From: Bacteroides sp. 43_108
GTDB lineage: Bacteria; Bacteroidota; Bacteroidia; Bacteroidales; Bacteroidaceae
NCBI GenBank assembly: GCA_001915545.1
Contig: MNQS01000007.1
Coordinates: forward strand, 1 to 61,415
Direction of reading: 5' to 3'
Length of the DNA stretch: 61,415 bases
Shown here: one piece after another, positions 9,478 to 17,851 of the stretch
Numbering within the stretch: the stretch's first letter is position 1
How the letters are laid out: every line of letters starts with the position of its first letter
Position numbers and translations under genes: made by a program
Notes under the pieces: model-generated
Databases searched by the model: none
What the model was told of the DNA's origin: nothing
Seen by the model: only the letters and a program-made list of their open reading frames with translations

Positions 9478-10347
9478 ATGGCAAAGAAAATTAAAATTAG
9501 AGTGTTCAACACACTGGAGCTTAATAATGTAATGGTATCCGGATGGTATTCATACAAAGATAATCCCAATAAAAGATACGGGTTATTCACCGGAGCTACA
9601 GAAGGATTGGAAATAGAACGTGAAGCTGATTGTATGAAATTCATGAAGCCCAATGTAGGTATCATTTCTAAGAATCTTTGGCAGATACATATAAAGGTGC
9701 GCCATTGTGATTACGATCTGATGTACGAACATGAATACAAAAACTGGACAGATAATATATGCATAGCCTGGCTCAGATCAGGCAATTTGGGTGGTGATAC
9801 TGTAAACTGGTTTTTCAACGGTAAAAAAGATTGTTGGTATAATGGAGGAAAGAAAGGTGAGGAGTTGGTAGTTTCGCATCGTGTAACATGTGGGAATATC
9901 CCGCCCTCTGTAGGGTTGGAGAATCAGTCTTCAGAGCAGCCAAATGATACCGAGGAGAAGGAAAATGAAGGATACAGCTCTCCTTCCGGTGGACATTATA
10001 TCCGCCCCGGCTCTGAAAGCAACAGCTCTCCTTCCGGCGGACACTATATCCGTCCCGGCTCTGAAAGCAGCAGCTCTCCTTCCGGCGGACACTATATCCG
10101 CCCCGGCTCTGAAAGCACTAGCTCTAATACCGGTGGAAGTCCTGTCACTTCCAAAAGACTTTATCCTACAGGGAAAGGTTCGATATTAGCAGAATACATG
10201 AATGAAGATGGTTCTCAAAAAGAGCATAAGAGACTTTATCCTACACCTTTGGGCTGGGGTGGTACTGGTATTGACTCCAATTTAGATGATAAGTCAGATG
10301 AGGATGAAAGACGATATTACATCAGACATGACTCCAATGGAGAATGA
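9478..10347 (+). CDS. Hypothetical protein with beta-rich N-domain and 3 x 16-aa repeats (289 aa)
   Basis: The first ~145 residues are rich in aromatic residues and alternating hydrophobics (RVFNTLELNNVMVSGWYSY, ... WFFNGKKDCWY), consistent with a compact beta-sandwich; there is no signal peptide. Residues 167-214 are three nearly identical 16-residue repeats (SSPSGGHYIRPGSES plus one variable residue). After them KRLYPT occurs twice, and the C-terminus is acidic. The family was not recognised; an aegerolysin-like fold is conceivable but unsupported. It lies alone, between a gene-free stretch and a perfect stem-loop terminator. The repeat tail looks like an extended linker or binding segment. 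It may belong with the 1,483/87-aa pair, since both use low-complexity Ser/Gly tails, but this is only inference. Confidence 0.65.
   Translation: MAKKIKIRVFNTLELNNVMVSGWYSYKDNPNKRYGLFTGATEGLEIEREADCMKFMKPNVGIISKNLWQIHIKVRHCDYDLMYEHEYKNWTDNICIAWLRSGNLGGDTVNWFFNGKKDCWYNGGKKGEELVVSHRVTCGNIPPSVGLENQSSEQPNDTEEKENEGYSSPSGGHYIRPGSESNSSPSGGHYIRPGSESSSSPSGGHYIRPGSESTSSNTGGSPVTSKRLYPTGKGSILAEYMNEDGSQKEHKRLYPTPLGWGGTGIDSNLDDKSDEDERRYYIRHDSNGE
9976..10119 (+). repeat. Three tandem 48-bp repeats inside the 289-aa gene
   Basis: Units 9976-10023, 10024-10071 and 10072-10119 each begin AGCTCTCCTTCCGG and differ at only a few positions. They keep the frame and encode SSPSGGHYIRPGSES. Near-identity at synonymous sites points to recent expansion, so copy number probably varies between strains. 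Confidence 0.95.
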
Positions 10348-10453
10348 AGTGATGAAATAAGACCCATCAAAACAACTTCTCGTTACATGCCTTCTCTTTT
10401 GTCGATACCGTTTCATAATCCTATCGGCAATTTCATCAGATGACAGCTTTAAA

Positions 10454-10487
10454 TAACGTGAGTTCGATGAATTCAGAACTCACGTTA
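10454..10487 (+). terminator. Perfect 12-bp stem-loop after the 289-aa gene
   Basis: TAACGTGAGTTC (10454-10465) pairs perfectly with GAACTCACGTTA (10476-10487), loop of 10 nt. The right arm is followed by an A/T-rich stretch, not a clean T run. It separates the 289-aa gene from the WYL remnant. Confidence 0.6.
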
Positions 10488-10529
10488 ATTATCAAACATT
10501 TTGGGATAATTTAAAGGAAAGGTGTGTAG

Positions 10530-10955
10530 CCTTGTTGCATAAAACTTTTCAGGCACCGTTGGCGTCTTTGGGGTAAAAGAATAGACAAAGTTTTGTTTCG
10601 CATATATGCTTTTGATAGAATTAAATCGGTAAACATTTCTGATATAAAATTTAAGTTTGAAAATGATACAGAAGCTGAAGCTCTGTTCTATGATTATTAT
10701 GGCATCATGTTGTCTCCAATGAAAACGGAACGAATTGTTCTGAGGTTGGGATTCGAGCAAGGAATGCATCTGAAGACACTTCTGTTTCACCATTAGCAGA
10801 AGCTGATACAGCAGGATGAAAATTACATGACATTTGAGTAATATCTAAAATCTTGTTATGATTTTATACAGGAATTATTTTCTTGCACTTCTGAACTTGA
10901 AGTTATAAGTCCGCAGTCGTTAAGGGGCGAGATGAAGAAATTTGTAGAAAAATGA
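10530..10955 (+). pseudogene. Decayed WYL-domain transcription regulator (C-terminal part)
   Basis: One continuous frame reads PCCIKLFRHRWRLWGKRID, then FRIYAFDRIKSV, EALFYDYYGIML, then LHLKTLLFHH-stop-QKLIQQDENYMTFE-stop-YLKSCYDFIQELF, and ends near SPQSLRGEMKKFVEK. This is the standard WYL-domain/C-terminal layout of WYL regulators, where the usual residues at the stops are Ser (HHSQ) and Tyr. The in-frame stops are TAG 10794-10796 and TAA 10839-10841; a further stop, TAG 10527-10529, lies just upstream. The N-terminal helix-turn-helix half is absent. WYL regulators commonly sit next to defence genes, which fits the nuclease pair just downstream. Confidence 0.85.
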
Positions 10956-11086
10956 ATGATATATATAACTTGAATGAGAAAGATTAATATGTTTATATTT
11001 TTCTTTAGCTTGTATTGGTTCAAACAAAGTTTTTCATTCTTGTGATATTGAATGTTTTGAGTTTTACATGTCTGGTATTTTATGTT

Positions 11087-11094
11087 TAATTTTG
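11087..11094 (+). promoter_or_regulatory. Putative -7 element (TAATTTTG) of the nuclease pair
   Basis: TAATTTTG fits TAnnTTTG and lies about 29 bp before the ATG at 11123. A TTTG at 11056-11059 is further away than the usual 19-21 bp, so the -33 element is uncertain. Confidence 0.4.
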
Positions 11095-11122
11095 CAAAAC
11101 ATCGAATTTTTAAGTGAAAAAT

Positions 11123-11806
11123 ATGATTTGTTCATACTCTAAAATAAAAACTGACCAGAAATACAATGAAGATTTCAAAACGTATTCTACGTTAGGAGTT
11201 TTGCAGTATCTGCCTGCGCAATTGTTGTGGAATATTTTGAGGGCATCTGTGGCTGACAATCAGGATATGCCTAGTGTTTCAGGTGAGATTGTTCAGATAG
11301 AATTTTGGCCTAAGTGGTATAAGATTCAAAATATTAAAGTGGTATCTAATACAACATACATTGAGCCTGATGTATTTATCCGTTTTGAGAATTTTGATTG
11401 TGTTGTAGAAGTCAAGAAATCGGACAGCGTTGGACAGCATTCAGACCAATGGGAAAGTCAAACGCAGGCGTATCGGAATGAATATCCCGACGGAAAACCA
11501 TTTGTCTATATTGCACTTGGCGGTAATCTTAAGCTTGATACGTCATCGCAAGATAAATTCAACCATGTATATAAATCAACATGGCAACGGCTGTTACGCG
11601 TGATTGATAAAGCTTTGCAAGAACGTATGTCTGTTGCATATAAGACAGAAATTATGAATCAAGAAATCAGAATCCTTCAATCTGCTGTAGATGCTTTTGC
11701 CAACTATAACGAATATGTAGTGGAGTTGTTGGATACTATGAATGAATACAGTCAAACAATAAAACTGCCAACAAAAGAATCCTTGAAACAATTATGGAGA
11801 ATATGA
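11123..11806 (+). CDS. PD-(D/E)XK nuclease-like protein (defence/restriction candidate, 227 aa)
   Basis: The core holds Asp83 in EPDVFIRF, then Glu96-x-Lys98 in CVVEVKKSD, then a helix with Gln residues (QWESQTQAYRNEY). This is the arrangement of the PD-(D/E)XK nuclease fold (D...E-x-K...Q). The rest of the protein is helical, with no signal peptide and no helicase or methylase domain. ATG 11123 is preferred over GTG 11114. Its last 13 bases overlap the next gene, which implies translational coupling. The next-door WYL remnant and accessory context suggest anti-phage or restriction-type function, but a housekeeping DNA-repair role cannot be excluded. No named defence system was recognised. 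Confidence 0.7.
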   Translation: MICSYSKIKTDQKYNEDFKTYSTLGVLQYLPAQLLWNILRASVADNQDMPSVSGEIVQIEFWPKWYKIQNIKVVSNTTYIEPDVFIRFENFDCVVEVKKSDSVGQHSDQWESQTQAYRNEYPDGKPFVYIALGGNLKLDTSSQDKFNHVYKSTWQRLLRVIDKALQERMSVAYKTEIMNQEIRILQSAVDAFANYNEYVVELLDTMNEYSQTIKLPTKESLKQLWRI

Positions 11807-12456
11807 ATACCCCTAAAGAACTTTTCGCAAACGTACGGAAATCTATCAGACTGTTGTTTGAATATCAGAAGCGTATGCAAGGAACAATGTTCCATATCAA
11901 GTCTGTGTTAAATCTTTCTCCAGCTGGAAGAATAGAGGTCAACAAACTGTTTTCCCGTGCCCCTCGTGTAAGCAAGGATTATGGCGAGACACAACTCTCA
12001 GATGGAAACTGGGCTTGGGATTATTTGTATCCTATGGTTATGGAGTATTATCTGGGAGAGAAGAAAATTGAGAATTATGATTTTTGCTTGTCTGTTATTC
12101 AAGTTACGGATGATGGATATTTTAGAGCAAAGCAGAAGGATCTATCACCAAACAGACTTGATACCTATACATTCGCTTCGGCCGAAGACAGCGATAGCAT
12201 TGCCTTGTTTGTCATGGAAATAAAGCCGAATAAGTCTTCTTGGGCCAAACGTTGGCAAAGGGATACAATGGAAGAAAATCTCAACAAGTGGATGTCGGAT
12301 TCCAGAACAACTATAGATGATATGACAAGGGAAGGCAATCATTTTATCGTAATGAAATTTTCGCTTATGGATTTGTTGTCGGATGCTTCTATAGGAAATG
12401 TATTGGATAAAATCAGCCAACATGTAGAAGAGCTCAGCGGAAAGGCTGTTGTTTGA
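11794..12456 (+). CDS. Partner protein of the nuclease (220 aa, unknown)
   Basis: It starts inside the end of the nuclease gene (13-bp overlap), so the two are translated together. It is soluble and mixed alpha/beta. The segment ALFVMEIKPNKSSWAKRW resembles the E-x-K strand seen in nuclease-like folds, and a D lies upstream (AEDSDSIALF), so a second degenerate nuclease-like fold is possible. No family was recognised. A terminator follows, so the unit is a two-gene operon. Confidence 0.65.
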   Translation: MENMNTPKELFANVRKSIRLLFEYQKRMQGTMFHIKSVLNLSPAGRIEVNKLFSRAPRVSKDYGETQLSDGNWAWDYLYPMVMEYYLGEKKIENYDFCLSVIQVTDDGYFRAKQKDLSPNRLDTYTFASAEDSDSIALFVMEIKPNKSSWAKRWQRDTMEENLNKWMSDSRTTIDDMTREGNHFIVMKFSLMDLLSDASIGNVLDKISQHVEELSGKAVV

Positions 12457-12580
12457 TTGGAAACAGTTGTGGAGTAATCTTTTTTGCTTGTGATACAACT
12501 ATACTTTCAATAAAAATGCCATTTAAACTCAATGTTTATTTATAATTGAGGAATTATTCATAAAAGAATAGCTGATAGTT

Positions 12581-12618
12581 TAAAGGACTGTGTTGCTTCA
12601 CTGCGATGCAGTCCTTTA
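12581..12618 (+). terminator. Terminator of the nuclease operon
   Basis: TAAAGGACTG (12581-12590) pairs perfectly with CAGTCCTTTA (12609-12618), 18-nt loop, T-rich right arm. Confidence 0.65.
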
Positions 12619-12685
12619 TGTATCATAAGGAATTGATGCAAGTCGCTTTTTTTATCAATGTGTTTCAGCTATGATGTAAAAATGC

Positions 12686-12693
12686 TATCTTTG
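12686..12693 (+). promoter_or_regulatory. Putative -7 element (TATCTTTG) of rlmN
   Basis: TATCTTTG is a perfect TAnnTTTG box 28 bp before the rlmN start. The matching -33 region (TTTC at 12663-12666, 19-bp spacer) is one base off TTTG. Confidence 0.6.
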
Positions 12694-12721
12694 TGGGCTG
12701 ATACACATTTGATTTTGTTTT

Positions 12722-13765
12722 ATGGAGAGTAAGTTACCGTTGCTGGGCATGAGCCTTGATGAGCTTAAAGAGGTGGTTGCATCTCTTTCGATGCCTGCAT
12801 TTTCAGCCAAGCAGATTTGCGGATGGATATATGGCAAGAAGGTTCGTTCGATAGACGAGATGACGAACATTTCGCTTAAATTCAGAAATCTGCTGTCTGA
12901 GAAATATGAAATAGGATGTTCGTTGCCCGTGGAGACAATGCGTTCGTGCGACGGTACGGTAAAATATCTCTACAAGACGCTCGATGGAAATTATGTCGAG
13001 ACGGTGTATATTCCCGATGGTGACAGAGCTACGCTATGCGTGTCTTCGCAGGTGGGATGCAAGATGGGATGTCTGTTCTGCGAGACCGGAAAACAAGGAT
13101 TTTCAGGAAACTTGAGAACTGCGGACATCATGAACCAGATATATTCTATCGAGAAGCCCGAAACTCTTACAAATATTGTATTCATGGGGCAGGGCGAGCC
13201 GTTCGACAATCTTGACAATGTGATGAAGGCGCTCGATATTCTTACTGCCGATTACGGATATGCGTGGAGTCCGAAGCGTATAACTGTATCGACTGTCGGA
13301 CTCAAAAAGAATCTGAAGCGTTTCATTGAAGAGAGCGAATGCCACCTTGCAATAAGTCTGCACAATCCTTTCCATGAACAGCGACTGGCTCTTATGCCGG
13401 CTGAAAAGCAGTTTGCTATTGCCGACATTGTGTCTCTTCTGAAAAACTACGATTTCAGTCATCAGCGCAGACTTTCATTCGAATATATCGTTTTCGATGG
13501 AGTCAACGATTCAAAGGAACATGCTGATGCGTTGCTGAAACTTCTGAGAGGTCTTGAGTGCAGAGTAAACCTGATACGTTTTCATAAGATTCCGGAAGTT
13601 GGACTTAACGGCGTGTCGGACGAGAGAATGGTGGAGTTCCGCGATTATCTGACAGGTCACGGACTGTTTACAACGGTAAGAGCTTCGCGAGGGCAGGACA
13701 TATATGCCGCGTGCGGACTCTTGACAACTGCCAAGCTGCAGGGTAAGTGTGAGCATAAAAACTGA
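12722..13765 (+). CDS. rlmN: 23S rRNA (adenine2503-C2)-methyltransferase RlmN
   Basis: This is a radical-SAM methyltransferase that methylates A2503 of 23S rRNA and, in studied relatives, A37 of some tRNAs. The 4Fe-4S cluster motif CxxxCxxC is present at Cys113, Cys117 and Cys120 (VGCKMGCLFCETG). The acceptor cysteine that is methylated in catalysis lies at Cys331 in RGQDIYAACGLL. Length (347 aa) is normal for the family. It starts a run of co-directional core genes with the DUF4837 lipoprotein (29-bp gap) and pdxA, and has its own -7 box. Confidence 0.95.
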   Translation: MESKLPLLGMSLDELKEVVASLSMPAFSAKQICGWIYGKKVRSIDEMTNISLKFRNLLSEKYEIGCSLPVETMRSCDGTVKYLYKTLDGNYVETVYIPDGDRATLCVSSQVGCKMGCLFCETGKQGFSGNLRTADIMNQIYSIEKPETLTNIVFMGQGEPFDNLDNVMKALDILTADYGYAWSPKRITVSTVGLKKNLKRFIEESECHLAISLHNPFHEQRLALMPAEKQFAIADIVSLLKNYDFSHQRRLSFEYIVFDGVNDSKEHADALLKLLRGLECRVNLIRFHKIPEVGLNGVSDERMVEFRDYLTGHGLFTTVRASRGQDIYAACGLLTTAKLQGKCEHKN

Positions 13766-13794
13766 TATTTCATTTCTTTATATTTAAAAATAGG

Positions 13795-14835
13795 ATGCGT
13801 ATGAAGTTCTTATCTTCTATATGTCTTTTTGTTTTGGCCTTCGCATTCATTTCTTGCGGCGACCAAAAACGGAGTGTTGACGATGCTTCGATTCTGACAC
13901 CGTCATCAAGCGGCAGACCTTATGAAATCATGGTCGTTGCCGAGGATTCTATATGGGACGGGTATGTAGGTCGTGCTTTGGACGATGTTCTTAACACGCC
14001 GCTTAAGGGGCTTCCGCAGGAAGAAAGCCTGTTTCATGTTTCGCACATCGTGCCGGAACATTATGACCGCGTTACCAATCTGTTCAGAAATATTATTGTA
14101 ATAGACATAGGTGAACTTTACACAAAGGCCAGTTTCAAGATTGTGAGAAATCTTCATGCGGCGCCGCAGATGATTATGACAATTCAGGGACCGTCAGTGC
14201 TGGATGTATCTGTTTTCATAACCGAAAATACCAAGTTCATTACAGATTTCTTCGGCAATGAAGAAATAAATCGTACAGTCAGAGCGCTCAACAAGCGTCA
14301 TAACATTGAATTCTCGAAGAAAGTACAGGATATGTTCGGGTGCGACATGTATATACCTGTCGATATAAACAAGATGAAGATAGGCGACAACTTTATCTGG
14401 GCGTCCAATGATGCTTTGACAGGTATTCAGAACATTGTGATATATTCTTATCCGTATGTTTCGGAGAAGGTTTTCACAAAGCACGCATATGTGGCTTTGC
14501 GCGATTCGTTCATGAAAGTGAATATTCCTGGCGGTCAGCCGAACCAATATATGGCAACAGATTATGAGCATGTCGACGTGAAAAATATGAAAATTCAGGA
14601 TTCATTTGTTCAGGAGGCCAGAGGTTTGTGGCAGATGGAAAATGACGGAATGGGTGGTCCGTTTGTGGCACATTCTGTTGTTGACACTGTGAACAACCGC
14701 GTTGTTGTAGTCGAAGGATTCGTCTATGCTCCTGAGAAGATGAAACGCAGTATGGTGCGTCGACTTGAGGCATCGCTTTATACATTGAAATTGCCTAGTG
14801 GCAAGGATGCTGAGAAGAAAGAAGATAAAAAGTAG
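13795..14835 (+). CDS. DUF4837 family lipoprotein
   Basis: A lipoprotein signal with lipobox FISC (Cys21) is followed by a ~320-residue domain of the Bacteroidetes DUF4837 type (SSGRPYEIMVVAED at the start; then QPNQYMATDYEH and the late LWQMENDGMGGPFVAHSV). Its function is unknown; it is probably anchored at the periplasmic or outer-membrane face. It lies between rlmN and pdxA, 12 bp before pdxA, and is likely co-transcribed. Confidence 0.85.
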   Translation: MRMKFLSSICLFVLAFAFISCGDQKRSVDDASILTPSSSGRPYEIMVVAEDSIWDGYVGRALDDVLNTPLKGLPQEESLFHVSHIVPEHYDRVTNLFRNIIVIDIGELYTKASFKIVRNLHAAPQMIMTIQGPSVLDVSVFITENTKFITDFFGNEEINRTVRALNKRHNIEFSKKVQDMFGCDMYIPVDINKMKIGDNFIWASNDALTGIQNIVIYSYPYVSEKVFTKHAYVALRDSFMKVNIPGGQPNQYMATDYEHVDVKNMKIQDSFVQEARGLWQMENDGMGGPFVAHSVVDTVNNRVVVVEGFVYAPEKMKRSMVRRLEASLYTLKLPSGKDAEKKEDKK

Positions 14836-14847
14836 ATATATAACAAT

Positions 14848-15945
14848 ATGGAAAGAAAGATACGTGTGGGTATTACCCACGGAGATATAAATGGAGTTGG
14901 ATATGAGGTGATTCTCAAAACTTTCGAGAATCCTGAAATGCTGGACCTCTGTACTCCGATAATTTATGGTTCGCCAAAGGTTGCAACTTACCATAAGAAG
15001 GCGTTTGACAATCAGACCATGTTTACTGTTGTGTCGTCTGCTACAGAATGCGGTGATGGCAGACTCAACATGGTTAACTGCTTCGGTGAAGAGGAACTGA
15101 AGGTAGATTTTTCGGTTGCATCGCCTGAAGCCGGAAGAGCGGCCCTTATGTCGTTGGAGAGAGCTCTTGATGATTACTCAAGAGGATATATCGATGTGCT
15201 CGTCACAGCTCCTATAAACAAGGCTTCAATCCACAGCAAGGATTTCAATTTCCCTGGACATACAGAATATATTGAAAGCAAGGTCGGCGACGGCAATAAG
15301 GCTCTCATGATTCTCATGAACGATCTTATGCGTGTTGCCCTTGTTACCACACATGTTCCTGTGTCTAAGATTGCTCAGTCAATCACAAAAGAATTGATTC
15401 AGGAGAAAGTGCAGATCCTGCACAAGGCATTGCTTCGCGACTTTGCTATAAACAATCCGCGTATAGCTGTATTGTCGCTCAACCCGCATTGCGGTGACGG
15501 CGGACTTCTCGGCAGTGAGGAAAATGACATCATAATACCTGCTATACGTGAGATGGAGGCTAAGGGTATAAGGTGTTTCGGACCTTATCCTGCAGATGGA
15601 TTCTTCGGCTCGGGAAGTTTTGCTCATTACGACGCTGTTCTTGCCATGTATCATGATCAGGGTTTGGCTCCATTTAAGGCGTTGGCTATGGATGACGGTG
15701 TAAACTACACAGCCGGACTGCCTATAGTCAGAACTTCTCCTGCACATGGAACTGCATACGATATTGCCGGTAAGGGCATTGCTTCGGAGGCATCTTTCAG
15801 ACAGGCTGTTTATACTGCAATTGATGTCGTGCGCAACAGAAGAGTTTATGATGCCAGCTATGCGCATCCTCTTACAAGGCAGTATTACGAGAAGCACGAT
15901 GACAGTGATAAGCTTAAGCTGGATCAGGTTGACGATGAAGATTAA
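14848..15945 (+). CDS. pdxA: 4-hydroxythreonine-4-phosphate dehydrogenase PdxA
   Basis: PdxA catalyses NAD-dependent oxidation of 4-phosphohydroxy-L-threonine in the DXP-dependent route to pyridoxal phosphate. Family signatures are present: VTAPINKASIHSK, PGHTEY, the metal/phosphate region YHDQGLAPFKAL, and the late GLPIVRTSPAHGTAYDIAGK. Length is 365 aa, slightly over the usual ~330 because of a charged C-terminal tail (DDSDKLKLDQVDDED). It is the last gene of the rlmN-DUF4837-pdxA run. Confidence 0.95.
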   Translation: MERKIRVGITHGDINGVGYEVILKTFENPEMLDLCTPIIYGSPKVATYHKKAFDNQTMFTVVSSATECGDGRLNMVNCFGEEELKVDFSVASPEAGRAALMSLERALDDYSRGYIDVLVTAPINKASIHSKDFNFPGHTEYIESKVGDGNKALMILMNDLMRVALVTTHVPVSKIAQSITKELIQEKVQILHKALLRDFAINNPRIAVLSLNPHCGDGGLLGSEENDIIIPAIREMEAKGIRCFGPYPADGFFGSGSFAHYDAVLAMYHDQGLAPFKALAMDDGVNYTAGLPIVRTSPAHGTAYDIAGKGIASEASFRQAVYTAIDVVRNRRVYDASYAHPLTRQYYEKHDDSDKLKLDQVDDED

Positions 15946-16052
15946 CGGCTGAGGCTTTTTATTTGTTTGGTTTGAATTAATAATTCGGCAAATGCGTAAA
16001 GACAATACAAGCTATTGCCTGCGTTTTGCCATGTTAAAATCACAGACTTGTC

Positions 16053-17060
16053 GTGAAGTCAAGAACACGCAATATATTTTTTATATTCGGAGCTGTTGCC
16101 GTTGTCGTAATGTTGTTTACGTTCGATGTGAGTTTTGTAACTTTATGGAACGACATTTTGAGGGCAGGAGCGTGGATATTCGCCATTTTGGGCATGTGGC
16201 TGATATTATATATGCTTAATGCCTTGTCGTGGAGAATAATCATTAAGGGCAGCGGTTCGTGCCCGATTTCATTCTTACGTCTTTTGAAGGTGACAGTTAC
16301 TGGCTTTGCTTTGAATTATGCAACACCTGCGGGACTCATGGGCGGCGAGCCGTATAAGATTATGGAGATGTCGCCTTACATCGGCGTACGCAGGGCAACA
16401 TCGTCAGTCCTTCTTTTTGCGATGATGCACATTTTCTCGCACCTATGGTTTTGGCTCACCGGAGTTGTCCTGTATGTTATTTTCATGCCTTTGGATGTGC
16501 CTATGTGTATTCTGCTCTCGGTAATACTTGCATTCTGCATCTTTGGAATATATCTTTTCGTCAAGGGATACAAGAACGGAATGGTTGTGAAAACCATTTC
16601 ATTGTTGTGCAGAATACCTTTTCTTAAGAGATGGGCTCGTAAGTTTGCCGATGAGCATTCTGAAGATTTTGAGAAGATTGATAGTCAGATATCCGAACTT
16701 CAGAGCCAGAATACAAAGAGCTTTTATGCTTCGTTTTTTCTCGAATATATAGGGCGTTTTCTGCAGGCATTTGAAATTTATTTCATGCTTCAGATCTTCA
16801 TGGACAACCAGGGTGGCGCGCATGCTTATCTGGAGTCGGTATTGATTCTAGCATTCACGTCGCTCTTTGCAAATCTTCTCTTCTTCATGCCTCTTCAGCT
16901 TGGCGGGCGCGAAGGCGGATTTGCCATGTCTACGGCAAATTTGGGGATGACTAGCGATATAGGTATGTTCATATCAATAATATGTAGAGTGAGGGAACTT
17001 TTTTGGACATCTATAGGCCTTCTTTTGATGAAAGTCGGCAACAATAAAAAGAAAAAATAG
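16053..17060 (+). CDS. Flippase-like integral membrane protein (LPG-synthase TM / YbhN-type)
   Basis: A polytopic membrane protein with about eight hydrophobic segments and the family signature ALNYATPAGLMGGEPYK, plus the late MPLQLGGREGG. This is the YbhN/lysylphosphatidylglycerol-synthase-TM flippase-like family, with no soluble transferase domain. GTG 16053 is the only start upstream of the first membrane segment, since an in-frame stop lies just before it. It lies 7 bp before the nucleotidyltransferase, at the head of the inositol-lipid gene run, so a role in moving or modifying that lipid is a reasonable inference but not shown. Confidence 0.8.
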   Translation: MKSRTRNIFFIFGAVAVVVMLFTFDVSFVTLWNDILRAGAWIFAILGMWLILYMLNALSWRIIIKGSGSCPISFLRLLKVTVTGFALNYATPAGLMGGEPYKIMEMSPYIGVRRATSSVLLFAMMHIFSHLWFWLTGVVLYVIFMPLDVPMCILLSVILAFCIFGIYLFVKGYKNGMVVKTISLLCRIPFLKRWARKFADEHSEDFEKIDSQISELQSQNTKSFYASFFLEYIGRFLQAFEIYFMLQIFMDNQGGAHAYLESVLILAFTSLFANLLFFMPLQLGGREGGFAMSTANLGMTSDIGMFISIICRVRELFWTSIGLLLMKVGNNKKKK

Positions 17061-17067
17061 TAATAAA

Positions 17068-17802
17068 ATGAAATTTGCAATCATATCGGCAGGCGAGGGC
17101 TCAAGACTTGCGCAGGAAGGCGTAGCAGTACCTAAACCTATGGTGGAAATCGGCGGTGAGATGATGATTGACAGACTTATCCGCATATTCACAGAAAACG
17201 GGGCCGAGGAAATTGTTGTAATCGTCAACGAACTTACAAATCTTGTAAAGGAGCATCTGGAGGGATTGAAGACAGACGTTCCGTTGAAAATCGTCGCAAA
17301 GACTACTCCAAGCTCTATGCACAGCTTTTATGAAATAAGCCGTTTTCTGAAAGATTCAAGATTTTGTCTTACAACAGTAGATACGATTTTCAGAGAGAAG
17401 GAATTCAGCGAGTATATTGATTTCTTCAAGAACAGCAGTGATGATAGTGTTATGGCTGTTACGGATTATATCGACGATGAGAAACCGTTGTATGTAGCAA
17501 CAGACGAAAGAAATATGCAGATTACCGGATTTTTCGATTCAATTGCTGATTTTGAGTCTAAATCTCAAGGAAATGAACATTCTGTATGTAATTTCATTTC
17601 TGGAGGTATATACTGTCTGGGCCCTTCTGCTATTGAAACGCTTGAGTCGTGTATGTCTGACGGACTGGCACGTATGCGCAATTTCCAGCGTCGTCTTGTA
17701 TCTGACGGACGTAAACTTAGTGCTTATAAATTTTCAAAGATATTGGATATTGATCATGCTGACGATATTGTCAAGGCTGAGAATTTCCTTGCAGGAAAAT
17801 GA
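17068..17802 (+). CDS. Sugar/polyol-phosphate nucleotidyltransferase (MobA-like, inositol-lipid pathway)
   Basis: A single NTP-transferase domain with the nucleotide-binding N-terminus AIISAGEGSRLAQEG and the conserved PKPMVEIGG. These enzymes make an activated NDP-sugar or CDP-alditol from the phosphate. Beside inositol-3-phosphate synthase and a CDP-alcohol phosphatidyltransferase, it may activate a polyol phosphate or an inositol head-group decoration. The exact substrate cannot be read from the sequence. Separated by 7 bp from the flippase-like gene and 49 bp from the ATP-grasp gene. Confidence 0.85.
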   Translation: MKFAIISAGEGSRLAQEGVAVPKPMVEIGGEMMIDRLIRIFTENGAEEIVVIVNELTNLVKEHLEGLKTDVPLKIVAKTTPSSMHSFYEISRFLKDSRFCLTTVDTIFREKEFSEYIDFFKNSSDDSVMAVTDYIDDEKPLYVATDERNMQITGFFDSIADFESKSQGNEHSVCNFISGGIYCLGPSAIETLESCMSDGLARMRNFQRRLVSDGRKLSAYKFSKILDIDHADDIVKAENFLAGK

Positions 17803-17851
17803 TGGTCGCCTGCATTGTTGTAGAATTATTTAAAAAAAGAAAATTTCAGAT

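Noticed and set aside
9478..9920. Aegerolysin or other pore-forming toxin domain
   Set aside because: Aromatic-rich beta pattern alone; no family motif could be aligned with confidence.
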